Shown here: piece by piece, positions 7,971-15,207 of the stretch
How the letters are laid out: every line of letters starts with the position of its first letter
How positions within the stretch are numbered: the first letter of the stretch is position 1
From: CAYZQH01 sp050300015
GTDB taxonomy: Bacteria > Pseudomonadota > Gammaproteobacteria > Pseudomonadales > Cellvibrionaceae
Length of the DNA stretch: 16,779 nt
Assembly (NCBI GenBank): GCA_050300015.1
Contig: JBNKWZ010000007.1
Span: forward strand, 1-16,779
Direction of reading: 5' to 3'
Program-made: the position numbers and the translations under genes
Notes under the pieces: generated by a model
Told to the model about the DNA's origin: nothing
The model's input: the letters and a program-made list of their open reading frames with translations, nothing else
The model's database searches: none

Positions 7971-9062
7971 CTATAAGTAAAAATCCATAGAAAGATAAAG
8001 CGCGTCGAAGTCCCCTTCACCTACCTGACCATTCCGGTCAACGTATCCATCCTGTGTTAAGTACTCAACATAGATCCAGCCAGGGCCGTATTTGTAGTTT
8101 AAACCAGGGCCAAAGGCAGAGACCGTATTAGTACCACCACCGCTTGTTTTCGGCTTGGCAGCAGTCGCATCAAGATAAAACGTCCAAGGGCCTGATCGAT
8201 AGCCAAGCTCAAAGGCATAGCGGTCGTTTTCAATCGTGTTAGAGAGTTCAGCACTTTCTGCATAAGCCGTGGGTAAATCTCGCGATTGTGTGATGTAGGA
8301 GGCTTTTATAAAAATATTATCTATCTCACCCAAATAATAGAGCACCGCAGAATCATGGGAGCCGCTGGTGGGCCTGTCTGGGGTTCCTGTTAGATCTTGA
8401 AGCTGACCGCTTTGCAATGACAGCCCTACGCTATGCTGCTTTGTAGCCTGCCAAAGCCAGTTTCCCACCAAGGTTTGCACCTTTCGATAAGTCGTGGCAC
8501 TACCCCAATGGCGGTTGTCATCGGTGGTGTCCGTACTGGTGCTACCCCAGTCGTCCGCCAGGTAAAAGGCAACATCGTAATGAAACTGCTTCTGGTCCCC
8601 ACTGAGCTTGAAGCCCACATCCATTTGGTCACCATAACCTGCCAATAGCATATCACCAGGCCAGAAGTTACTGGTCTTCCAGCCGAAGGGCACTTGTGAT
8701 TTGCCAACGCGAACAATACTGTGATCGTTCAAGCGCCATCCAACCCAGGCCTTGTGCATGCTAAATTGGTCGCCGCTCGAGTTATTTTCGGGATCCGTGA
8801 AGCTGCCTGGGCCAAAACGCATTTCTGCAGAGTACAGCCACTTGCCCTCGTCTTTTGCATCCCCATCAGCATATAGAATCAGAGCTTCACTGTTAAATTC
8901 ACCACCGCTGTTCTTATTGGCTTCGTCGTCAGGCAGGTATTGATAGTTTGCCCATACACCTGCTGACAAGCTATTTTCTGCATCTGCCATCAAAGGAAGC
9001 GGTAGCGCCAAAAAAGACAATAATGTAATGTGGGGTATCGCTGTTTTTTTCAAGCTTCGCAT
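7971..9062 (-). CDS. Outer-membrane beta-barrel porin-like protein
   Basis: A 363-residue exported protein. Residues 1-26 are a signal peptide (basic MRSLKK start, hydrophobic core, PLMA before the mature DAEN). The rest alternates polar and aromatic/hydrophobic residues, rich in Gly, Tyr and Trp, in the pattern of transmembrane beta-strands. It has the MHKAWVGWRL and RVGKSQVPFGWKTSNF segments often seen in porin-superfamily proteins. It ends in an aromatic strand (LSMDFYL), though the last residue is Leu rather than the usual Phe. AAGGAG lies 9 nt before the ATG. It is the third gene of a same-strand cluster with the solute-binding protein 30 nt upstream and a chemoreceptor before that. Expected role: diffusion of a small solute across the outer membrane; substrate unknown. 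Confidence 0.82.
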   Translation of the reverse strand: MRSLKKTAIPHITLLSFLALPLPLMADAENSLSAGVWANYQYLPDDEANKNSGGEFNSEALILYADGDAKDEGKWLYSAEMRFGPGSFTDPENNSSGDQFSMHKAWVGWRLNDHSIVRVGKSQVPFGWKTSNFWPGDMLLAGYGDQMDVGFKLSGDQKQFHYDVAFYLADDWGSTSTDTTDDNRHWGSATTYRKVQTLVGNWLWQATKQHSVGLSLQSGQLQDLTGTPDRPTSGSHDSAVLYYLGEIDNIFIKASYITQSRDLPTAYAESAELSNTIENDRYAFELGYRSGPWTFYLDATAAKPKTSGGGTNTVSAFGPGLNYKYGPGWIYVEYLTQDGYVDRNGQVGEGDFDALYLSMDFYL

Positions 9063-9092
9063 GTTAAATCACTCCTTACAAATATATTAAAA

Positions 9093-9857
9093 TTACATTT
9101 CATCCAAAAACGCATCAAAAATCTGTTTATAACGCCCAGATTCCTTGAGCTTCTTTAAGCCTTTATCAAAGGTATCCGACAAACGCTGTCCATTACCTGT
9201 TTTTTTGGAAAATAAAACAAATGCTTCACCTTCGCTCAAAGATTTAGGGTGATAGGTTATATCAGATGATTTTTCCCCAAACAGACTCTTCACTAAAGTA
9301 AGCCCAACCAACTTGCTCGCTGGAAACAAATCAATACGGCCAGCCTGTAGCTTTTTAAAGTTGACCTCGTCAGACGCAGCAGCATTTACGGTAATTCCAT
9401 GACTCTGAAGCAGAGCCACATGGCTGTAACCAATAGTACCGCCAATAGAGTAAGCTTTCAGGTCTTCGAATGTAGACCAATCAAACGGATTATTTTTTTT
9501 GTAAAAAAATACTTCTTCTGCTTGAATTAGTACTTCTTTGCTTTCGATTGTCTCCGCTCTATGCTCTTCATTCGAATACCAAGGAAACGTTCCTTCAGCT
9601 TCTCCGTCTAGCACCATGGTGTAACTTCGCTTCCACGGATAGTGCTCTAACTTGGCGTCTATTCCCTCCAATTTGAACGCCTCGACAACAACCGTCTCGG
9701 CCATTTTCCACTCACCTTCTTTTGATGAGGTATAAGGCGTCCAATCTCCCGTTACCAGCGTTATTGTTTCAGTCAATGCATGGGGAGAGAAAAATAGGGA
9801 AAACAAAAGTACTGTAAGTGATGTGGCTGATGGGATGGAAAATCCGTTTATTTTCAT
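9093..9857 (-). CDS. Periplasmic solute-binding protein, family 3 type
   Basis: A 254-residue protein with a signal peptide (residues 1 to about 29). The mature protein opens ITLVTGDWTPYTS, the typical first strand and binding loop of family 3 (amino-acid-type) binding proteins. It continues with GGTIGYSH at the domain crossover and the hinge-side strand GRIDLFPAS. Full length for the family. No ABC permease or ATPase gene is in the window. It sits between a transmembrane chemoreceptor (upstream) and a porin (30 nt downstream), so a role in presenting a ligand to the receptor is inferred. It could equally serve a transporter encoded elsewhere. The ATG has only a distant AGAGG about 12 nt upstream. 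The ligand cannot be read from the sequence. Confidence 0.85.
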   Translation of the reverse strand: MKINGFSIPSATSLTVLLFSLFFSPHALTETITLVTGDWTPYTSSKEGEWKMAETVVVEAFKLEGIDAKLEHYPWKRSYTMVLDGEAEGTFPWYSNEEHRAETIESKEVLIQAEEVFFYKKNNPFDWSTFEDLKAYSIGGTIGYSHVALLQSHGITVNAAASDEVNFKKLQAGRIDLFPASKLVGLTLVKSLFGEKSSDITYHPKSLSEGEAFVLFSKKTGNGQRLSDTFDKGLKKLKESGRYKQIFDAFLDEM

Positions 9858-9896
9858 GACGCTTAGTGACCTCTTAACGAAATTTCAGATATCTTC

Positions 9897-9924
9897 GGTA
9901 TAGCTAACATTGACACGATTGCAA
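9897..9924 (-). promoter_or_regulatory. Possible sigma-70 type promoter for the binding-protein gene
   Basis: On the minus strand TTGCAA and TATACC are separated by 16 nt, each matching four of six consensus bases, about 40 nt before the binding-protein ATG. This would allow the binding-protein and porin genes to be transcribed apart from the receptor. Confidence 0.3.
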
Positions 9925-9935
9925 ATTAATTTTAA

Positions 9936-11453
9936 CTAAATTCGAAACATAGCCATCTGTTGCTGTAACTCATCGCATAATCGCATCACTGAACTACAGG
10001 TATTGCTGGCTTCATTGGTATCTGTTGCAGTGTTCACAGCAATATCTACAATTTGCACAATGCTGCGGTTGATCTCTTCACTTACAACACTTTGCTGTTC
10101 CACCGCGTAAGCAATTTGGCTGTTCATATCATTGATTCGGGAAATGGACTGATTAATGGTGTTAAGCGAGCTTTCAGCCTGACTGGATTTGGCAACCGTA
10201 TCATCGCCGTTTTGTTTACCCATTTGGATGACGCGCACTGCTTCTGATGATCCATTTTGTAAGCGCTCAATCATGGTGCGAATTTCCTGGGTACTTTCCT
10301 GGGTTCGGCTGGCTAGCGTACGAACTTCATCGGCCACTACAGCGAAGCCACGCCCCTGCTCCCCTGCTCGGGCCGCTTCAATAGCAGCGTTCAGTGCCAA
10401 TAGGTTTGTCTGTTCAGCGATACCACGAATAACATCTAGTACCGAACCAATATTATCAACATCATTCTGTAAGGTATTGATTACCCTAGCACTATGATCA
10501 ATATCGTTTACCAGTTGAGAAATAGATTTCACCGTTTCTTCGAGTAGGCCCGAGGTAGAGAGCACATGCTCTTGAGCCATCTTTGCAGACTCAGCCGCCT
10601 CTTGAGCGTTCTGTGACACTTCCTGAGAAGAGGCATTCATCTCATTCATGGCTACAGCCACCTGATCCGTTTCCACGCGCTGCCGGCTAACGCCATTACT
10701 GGTACGGTCGGTAACATTCGACATATGACTGGTGGAGTTCACCATGTGTGTGGTGGTATCTACCACTTTGTTAATCAGGTTCTGTATCTTGCTTACAAAG
10801 TCATTGAAGTTACTGGCCAATTCCCCAATTTCACCCGGCTGTACTAACAAACGCTGCGTCAGATCACCCTCCCCTTGAGCAATGTCGCGCATGGCACTAA
10901 TCACCTCTCGAATCGGTCGAATCACCACGGTTTTCATCAATAAGCTGAGAACCAATGTCAATACTGTTGCCAACGCCAGAATTTTAATCAGTAAACGCAC
11001 TAGAGACTGGGTCAGCAACTCTTGTATATACGCATCGTCCATATGGACCTTTGCCATGGCCACCTTATTTTCTTTTTCTCCCTCCATATAGATCAATGGA
11101 AATATCAACAACTCATCATTGGGGGGAGCCTCATTGCTATCCACGGCACGTCCACTTGCATCCTTGCTTCTGCTAACCAGCATTTTATTGTCGTCATATA
11201 GGTAGATGCCCGCCACTGAATCGGCTTGGATCTCGGCTTCCAGAATCTTACTCACCTGATTATCGTCAAAATTCCAAAGTGCCGCGGGTAGGTTGAGCTG
11301 CAGGCGCGCTTCCAGTAACTGAGCCTGCTTCGTAAGTTGCTGGTTCATTGCAAAACGGACTGTCATGTGGTCATAAAAGCCAAAGGCCGTAAGTAACAAT
11401 ACCAGGCTGATAACGACTAACGCGTTGAATTTAAAAGCAATTGAGTGAGCCAT
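9936..11453 (-). CDS. Methyl-accepting chemotaxis protein with small periplasmic domain and HAMP
   Basis: A 505-residue receptor from the ATG at 11453. TM1 is about residues 11-26, the periplasmic domain about 27-150, TM2 about 152-175 and HAMP about 176-229 (IRPIREV, GEGDLTQ). A helical signalling domain follows, with the tip NLLALNAAIEAARAGEQGRG near 346-365. The sensing domain contains LWNFDDNQ (59-66) and AGIYLYDD, a pattern seen in small single-domain sensors of HAMP proteins. There is no CheR pentapeptide (ends AMFRI). The frame is open upstream to a TTG at 11516, which would add 21 residues. The ATG is preferred because it gives the usual short cytoplasmic N-terminus and has AAAGG 12 nt upstream. 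It is first in a cluster with the solute-binding protein 78 nt downstream and the porin after it. Confidence 0.9.
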   Translation of the reverse strand: MAHSIAFKFNALVVISLVLLLTAFGFYDHMTVRFAMNQQLTKQAQLLEARLQLNLPAALWNFDDNQVSKILEAEIQADSVAGIYLYDDNKMLVSRSKDASGRAVDSNEAPPNDELLIFPLIYMEGEKENKVAMAKVHMDDAYIQELLTQSLVRLLIKILALATVLTLVLSLLMKTVVIRPIREVISAMRDIAQGEGDLTQRLLVQPGEIGELASNFNDFVSKIQNLINKVVDTTTHMVNSTSHMSNVTDRTSNGVSRQRVETDQVAVAMNEMNASSQEVSQNAQEAAESAKMAQEHVLSTSGLLEETVKSISQLVNDIDHSARVINTLQNDVDNIGSVLDVIRGIAEQTNLLALNAAIEAARAGEQGRGFAVVADEVRTLASRTQESTQEIRTMIERLQNGSSEAVRVIQMGKQNGDDTVAKSSQAESSLNTINQSISRINDMNSQIAYAVEQQSVVSEEINRSIVQIVDIAVNTATDTNEASNTCSSVMRLCDELQQQMAMFRI

Positions 11454-12048
11454 ATATAGATAACACCTTTCAACAACCCTTAGACGTCGCTCCCATTTGT
11501 TTGCCAAAACCTTCAACCTGGGAACTTACATATAGTTAGTTAAGCATATAAAAGACTGACATTCCTTTTGAATGCAGAATGGGCACGAAACTCATGCAGA
11601 TAACAATCTGTAATGGCCTGTAATTCAACATTTTGGGTAATACAAGTACGACGATTTGGCAGAATCAACTGCCTACCCTAAAGTTCTTAGAAAACGTATC
11701 TCTCAAGCGAAACTCTGCTGTTCGCTACAAGGCGGGTCCACGGATACGAGCGATGCTGCAGGATCATCCACCTAGGGCACACCTGCATCGCAATCGCCCA
11801 CCATTAACCCCCAGGGAACCAAGCAAAGCTGATAAGCATAAATTGGAGGGGGCCTATCAAGGCCTGGTCACCACAAAACGTTTGCGGCTTACCGATTAAC
11901 CCGGAAAATGTGTAAATTCCCTTATATTTTAAGGGATTGCATTGGCCATTCCGGCCAATAGCGGCACGTCCTTTTACCGCATTAGCCCGACATACAAGAT
12001 TGCCGGGTTAATAAGGAACCTCTGACAAAGCCCAAAAATCAGGCAACC
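11454..12048. other. Intergenic region with palindromic repeat copy C
   Basis: Lies between the start of one receptor gene and the end of the next, both minus strand, so it should hold the promoter of the receptor/binding-protein/porin cluster. I find no clear promoter boxes and no flagellar-type sigma-28 site. The repeat at 11895-12012 fills its left end. An 88-codon plus-strand frame at 11633-11899 begins with TTG and has no supporting features. Confidence 0.5.
11895..12012 (+). repeat. Structured palindromic repeat, copy C (118 bp)
   Basis: Ends ATTAACCCGG (11895-11904) and CCGGGTTAAT (12003-12012) are inverted. Internal stems are TCCCTTA/TAAGGGA (11918-11936), TTGGCC-ATTCC-GGCCAA (11942-11958) and the end hairpin ATTAGCCCG/CGGGTTAAT, which has one G-T pair. 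It shares about 107 bp with copy B at 4151-4324, in the same orientation, and lacks that copy's left insertion. Confidence 0.8.
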
Positions 12049-13614
12049 CTAGATTAATTTAAATTGTTGAATTTTACTTTTCAAATCCGAAGATAATTGT
12101 TGCAAAACGGCTGCATTTTGCGATGTGGACTGAGCCTCCGTTAAAAAATTATTGGCCGCCATATCGATACTAGAAGCATTACGACTGATCTCTTCTGTAG
12201 CCATAGATTGCTCCTCAGCGGCAGTCGCAATTCGCATTCCCATATCACTGATATTTTGTATTGCATCAGCTATGCGATTAAAACTCATTGAAGCGTTACC
12301 TGCTTCTTGAACACTACCCTCACTCATTTCAAAACAATCTTTCATTGTAGCGACTGCAGATTCCGCAGTTACCTGCAATTTACCTATCATTGAAGAAATT
12401 TCTTCGGTAGATTGATGTGTCAGCTGAGACAAACTTCTCACTTCGTCTGCCACAACAGCGAACCCTCTCCCCTGCTCACCAGCTCTTGCAGCCTCAATGG
12501 CAGCATTAAGCGCTAGCAAGTTCGTCTGCTCCGATATCCCTCGAATAGTGGCGACAATCGAACTAATTTGTTGACTGCCTCGTTCCAACTCAGATAGCAC
12601 ATTCGTAGCACTCTTAACACGATGTGAAAGCTCTGCCGTTGTTTTTTCAAAATTAGCAACATACTCTCCACCTTCTTTACTTAGAGTAACGGTATTCTCT
12701 AATTCTTTAGACGCGGTGTCGGCGTTGTGGGCGATCTCTCTTGTTGTTGTTGCCATCTGTGAGGCACCAGTTGATAAACTGGTCAATGCTAGCTGCTGTT
12801 CCTCGGCTTGTTCTGTTCCTACCTTGGCTTGATTGTGGCTTTTTTCAGCCTGAATACTTAACTCTAAGGCAATATCGTTAACCACACTGAGTGTCTGGTT
12901 TAGTCTTTCAAATAACCCATTAACCGTAGTTGTTAAGGGCGTAGACTGTTGCGTTTCAATGCGTTGCGTAAGGTCGCCTTTTGCACCTTCTTCAACCAAG
13001 CCTATTACTCGAGTTGAATCCAAGAACTGAGTATTACCTTCGTGAATATAATAAGTGGCAACAACCGCACCAAGAACCGCATACACAAGGTGATAGATAA
13101 GAGGCGCCCACAACCCTAGAGAAGTTTGATCGCCCCAAGAAAATATTTTTAGTGGCTGGCCCCAAAGTTCGTAGCCGATAGCCTGGCAATAAGTAAATAA
13201 AAGATGGTGCACCAGAGTCGTTACAATAAGGACCGCCAGAGGAAGAATATCGCGGTAACGTATTAGAATGGTGATGTTGAGAAAGAAAATAAAGTGTCCC
13301 TCGCCCAACCCATTAGTCTGCTGAACACTAATCACCATCATTGCGGTTAACCCGACAGCCATGATTGACCGCGACATTAAGGTACCGGCAATAGTTTTAT
13401 ACGCCAAAAAGCAAATAGCGAAGGCAAGCCCACCGCCTATCAGTCCGAGCTTAAAATATCCATGCTGCCAGGAGGTACCCACACTTAGCATAAGAAAATA
13501 ACTGGCAATGACCAAGAGAACAACTTTATCGGCTGCCTTAAAATCATCAGAAAAACAGTTTTTTACATAAGTACTATGGTTCTGGTCGTAACACGTAAAT
13601 AGTGCAGTAAACAT
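12049..13614 (-). CDS. Chemoreceptor with multi-pass membrane sensing domain
   Basis: A 521-residue receptor from the ATG at 13614. Residues about 31-190 form five or six hydrophobic helices with very short loops, so sensing is likely within or next to the membrane rather than by a periplasmic domain. Notable residues are His107 in GEGHFIFF and the pair His136-His137 in VHHLLF, beside RYRDILPL. From memory a similar His-rich six-helix module occurs in other receptors and cyclases; its ligand is not known to me. A short HAMP-like region follows (GAKGDLTQRI), then the signalling domain with tip NLLALNAAIEAARAGEQGRG near 362-381. There is no CheR pentapeptide (ends QQFKLI). The start is chosen over an in-frame TTG at 13647 because AGGAG lies 10 nt before the ATG. 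The SCO-like gene ends 13 nt upstream, so the two are surely co-transcribed. Confidence 0.9.
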   Translation of the reverse strand: MFTALFTCYDQNHSTYVKNCFSDDFKAADKVVLLVIASYFLMLSVGTSWQHGYFKLGLIGGGLAFAICFLAYKTIAGTLMSRSIMAVGLTAMMVISVQQTNGLGEGHFIFFLNITILIRYRDILPLAVLIVTTLVHHLLFTYCQAIGYELWGQPLKIFSWGDQTSLGLWAPLIYHLVYAVLGAVVATYYIHEGNTQFLDSTRVIGLVEEGAKGDLTQRIETQQSTPLTTTVNGLFERLNQTLSVVNDIALELSIQAEKSHNQAKVGTEQAEEQQLALTSLSTGASQMATTTREIAHNADTASKELENTVTLSKEGGEYVANFEKTTAELSHRVKSATNVLSELERGSQQISSIVATIRGISEQTNLLALNAAIEAARAGEQGRGFAVVADEVRSLSQLTHQSTEEISSMIGKLQVTAESAVATMKDCFEMSEGSVQEAGNASMSFNRIADAIQNISDMGMRIATAAEEQSMATEEISRNASSIDMAANNFLTEAQSTSQNAAVLQQLSSDLKSKIQQFKLI

Positions 13615-13624
13615 TAAACTCGTG

Positions 13625-13629
13625 CTCCT
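13625..13629 (-). promoter_or_regulatory. Ribosome binding site overlapping the SCO-like stop codon
   Basis: On the minus strand AGGAG overlaps the TAG stop of the upstream gene and sits 10 nt before the receptor ATG. It decides the start at 13614 and suggests translational coupling. Confidence 0.75.
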
Positions 13630-14164
13630 AGAGTAACTCTCTTTCAATCATCTTAGAATCAAATTGGCCGGGGTTGTATGATTTAACCAAATACCATTGT
13701 TGTTCTAATTTCTTTAACAAGTAAGTCCGCCCTCTGTGTTCAATTTTGTCACCAACCTGTTGAAAGTTAAGTCCAAAATCTGCACTGAGTTTCTGCATTT
13801 CGGTAGAGGATGGCTTGACTCCCATAAATTTGGGATGAAATTGCTTTGCATAGTCGGCCGCTTGTCCCGGACTACTATTTCGATCAATGTCAACAAACAC
13901 CACTGCGAGTACATTGTGATTGTCACCCGTGGCAAATGACGCATTTCGCAGCGCAGCTAATGATGCCGGACAAATATCGCTACAGCTCGGAAAGCCAAAA
14001 AAGACGAGTGCGTTTTTAGCATCGGTATCCGCAAGAAACGGGACATCGACGGGCTTACTCGATGACAAGGACAGTGTCGGAATAATAAATGTGAGGCTTA
14101 TTACCAATAAGAGTAAAAAGGCTCCCCAGATATTTTTGATCCCGATAATCTCGATCAATTTCAA
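13628..14164 (-). CDS. SCO1/SenC-like membrane-anchored thioredoxin-fold protein
   Basis: A 178-residue protein. Residues about 13-34 are a single hydrophobic segment that anchors it to the inner membrane with the domain in the periplasm. The domain has FFGFPSCSDICPASL, the CxxxCP motif of the SCO family (Cys61, Cys65). Then come VDIDR (91-95) and a His in EHRGRTYLLKK (His143) where SCO proteins have their third copper ligand. Family members carry Cu to the CuA site of cytochrome oxidase or act as thiol reductases. No oxidase gene is nearby; the next gene, 13 nt away, is a chemoreceptor, so a sensing or metallation role for that receptor is inferred. The start is TTG at 14164 (or a TTG two codons later with AAGG 6 nt upstream); no ATG is available in frame. 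Confidence 0.82.
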   Translation of the reverse strand: MKLIEIIGIKNIWGAFLLLLVISLTFIIPTLSLSSSKPVDVPFLADTDAKNALVFFGFPSCSDICPASLAALRNASFATGDNHNVLAVVFVDIDRNSSPGQAADYAKQFHPKFMGVKPSSTEMQKLSADFGLNFQQVGDKIEHRGRTYLLKKLEQQWYLVKSYNPGQFDSKMIERELL

Positions 14165-14507
14165 CCTTACTTTTCCCTCTGTCTAGAAAAGAACGATCTA
14201 AAAAGTATAGTTCAAGTTTTAGGCGAGAGCATGAAACTATTTTCACCGCTCCTCCGCCCCATTATTAGTACTTTGGTCGGGTATTTTAACTCCATCTCAG
14301 CGATTTATATCTTGCAGCACACCCAGATGGAATACCCATAACATTTTGGTTATAAGTGACTGTAAACCAGCGATCCAAACGTGCCTGCCGCTAGTAAACT
14401 TCCCGTTTGGCACGTGCATGATTTTGGCTCGCGCTTAAAGGGCAATCGTCGTTAATGGGCTCACGCCAAAATAATGAAGAACCTTCGCGGCCTGCAGAAA
14501 ATTCTTC

Positions 14508-14762
14508 GGGGGCCCTCTAAAATTAGGATTTTCCGTGAGAGCAAGGATGCACCGCCCAGACGACTGCATGACCGCAGGAGGTAGAGCAACGCATGGAACC
14601 GTTACCGAGAACCGCAGTTTACGCGGGTAAATCATGAATCACTTCCTCGTGATTCACCCTCCGGAAGCTCGGCTGTGCAAATTGGCTATCCTCCCAATTT
14701 GCGAGGGTTCGAGGACGGCACTTGAGCCGCTATCGCGAAAATTTCTATTTTTAGAGGCGCCC
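14508..14762 (+). mobile_element. MITE-like element, copy 2 (255 bp), inverted relative to copy 1
   Basis: Matches the reverse complement of 4466-4722 from end to end at about 80% by eye. The left end, GGGGGCCCTCTAAAATT, is an altered version of the 17-bp terminal repeat; the right end keeps AGAGGCGCCC. There is no matching flanking duplication (CTTC left, TGGT right), so it is older or has lost it. Two internal hairpins are conserved: CAAATTGG/CCAATTTG (14678-14701) and TGAATCAC/GTGATTCA (14634-14655). Confidence 0.75.
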
Positions 14763-14826
14763 TGGTGTTTCAGTAGCTCGTACGGCTAACGTCAGCAGCG
14801 GCACAATCCTGTACCTTTTTGTCCAT

Positions 14827-14846
14827 TCGACAATATTCATTGTCGA
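14827..14846. repeat. Perfect hairpin upstream of the peptidase gene
   Basis: TCGACAAT, loop ATTC, ATTGTCGA, followed by GTTAATAATA. The trailing GTTAATA recalls the ends of the palindromic repeats at 4151 and 11895, so it may be an eroded relative. There is no T-run, so it is not a standard terminator. Confidence 0.4.
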
Positions 14847-15081
14847 GTTAATAATAAAGTGTTTGATGAGGCATCACTGGAAGGCCGCCCACCATCGACA
14901 GTTCACTTCAAATTGCAAGCGATAATAGATGAGACCCCATAAACGCTTACCACCCTGCACGATGACAACTAGGGTTTCGCGCTGAAGATTCATTTGACGC
15001 TCGCACCCAAAATAGCGGGCAGTGATGTCAACCTTATTGCCAGCTCCCTGACCCTTTGCAAGCCTTAGCTGACCTTTACCG

Positions 15082-15097
15082 TTTCGTTATTACGAAA
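15082..15097. promoter_or_regulatory. Palindrome in the peptidase promoter region
   Basis: TTTCGT-TATT-ACGAAA is a perfect inverted repeat 110 nt before the peptidase ATG, next to an AT-rich TTAAAATATT stretch. A regulator-binding site or part of the promoter is plausible but unproven. Confidence 0.3.
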
Positions 15098-15207
15098 ACA
15101 CTGTGTTAAAATATTCGGCTGCCTTAGATTTTAAAGCGCCTGTAGTCCGCCATTTTCACTGTATGCAACCAATAAAACTTGTATATAAAACAATCAAGGG
15201 AATGTCT

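Larger units (their letters stand above)
14165..15207. other. Intergenic kilobase with MITE-like copy 2, no supported gene
   Basis: Divergent spacer between the SCO-like gene (-) and the peptidase gene (+), so it must hold promoters for both. It contains the element at 14508-14762, a perfect hairpin at 14827-14846 and a TTTCGT/ACGAAA palindrome at 15082-15097. The 66-codon minus frame at 14435-14635 lies across the element and is not supported. Confidence 0.6.

Noticed and set aside
11633..11899. 88-codon plus-strand frame before repeat copy C
   Set aside because: TTG start, no good ribosome site, low-complexity basic/proline composition, and it ends inside the repeat.
11895..12012. Integron attC recombination site
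   Set aside because: The ends have TTAACCC/GGGTTAA rather than RYYYAAC/GTTRRRY, there is no integrase, and neighbouring genes are not arranged as cassettes.
12013..12035. End of an IS5-type insertion sequence (GGAACCTCTGA)
   Set aside because: No second end and no transposase frame nearby.
13615..13647. TTG start of the multi-pass receptor overlapping the SCO-like gene
   Set aside because: The ATG at 13614 has AGGAG at proper spacing; the TTG has none and would add 11 residues encoded over the upstream gene's end.
14055..14246. 63-codon minus-strand frame upstream of the SCO-like gene
   Set aside because: It runs in another frame over the SCO-like membrane anchor and lacks any family signal.
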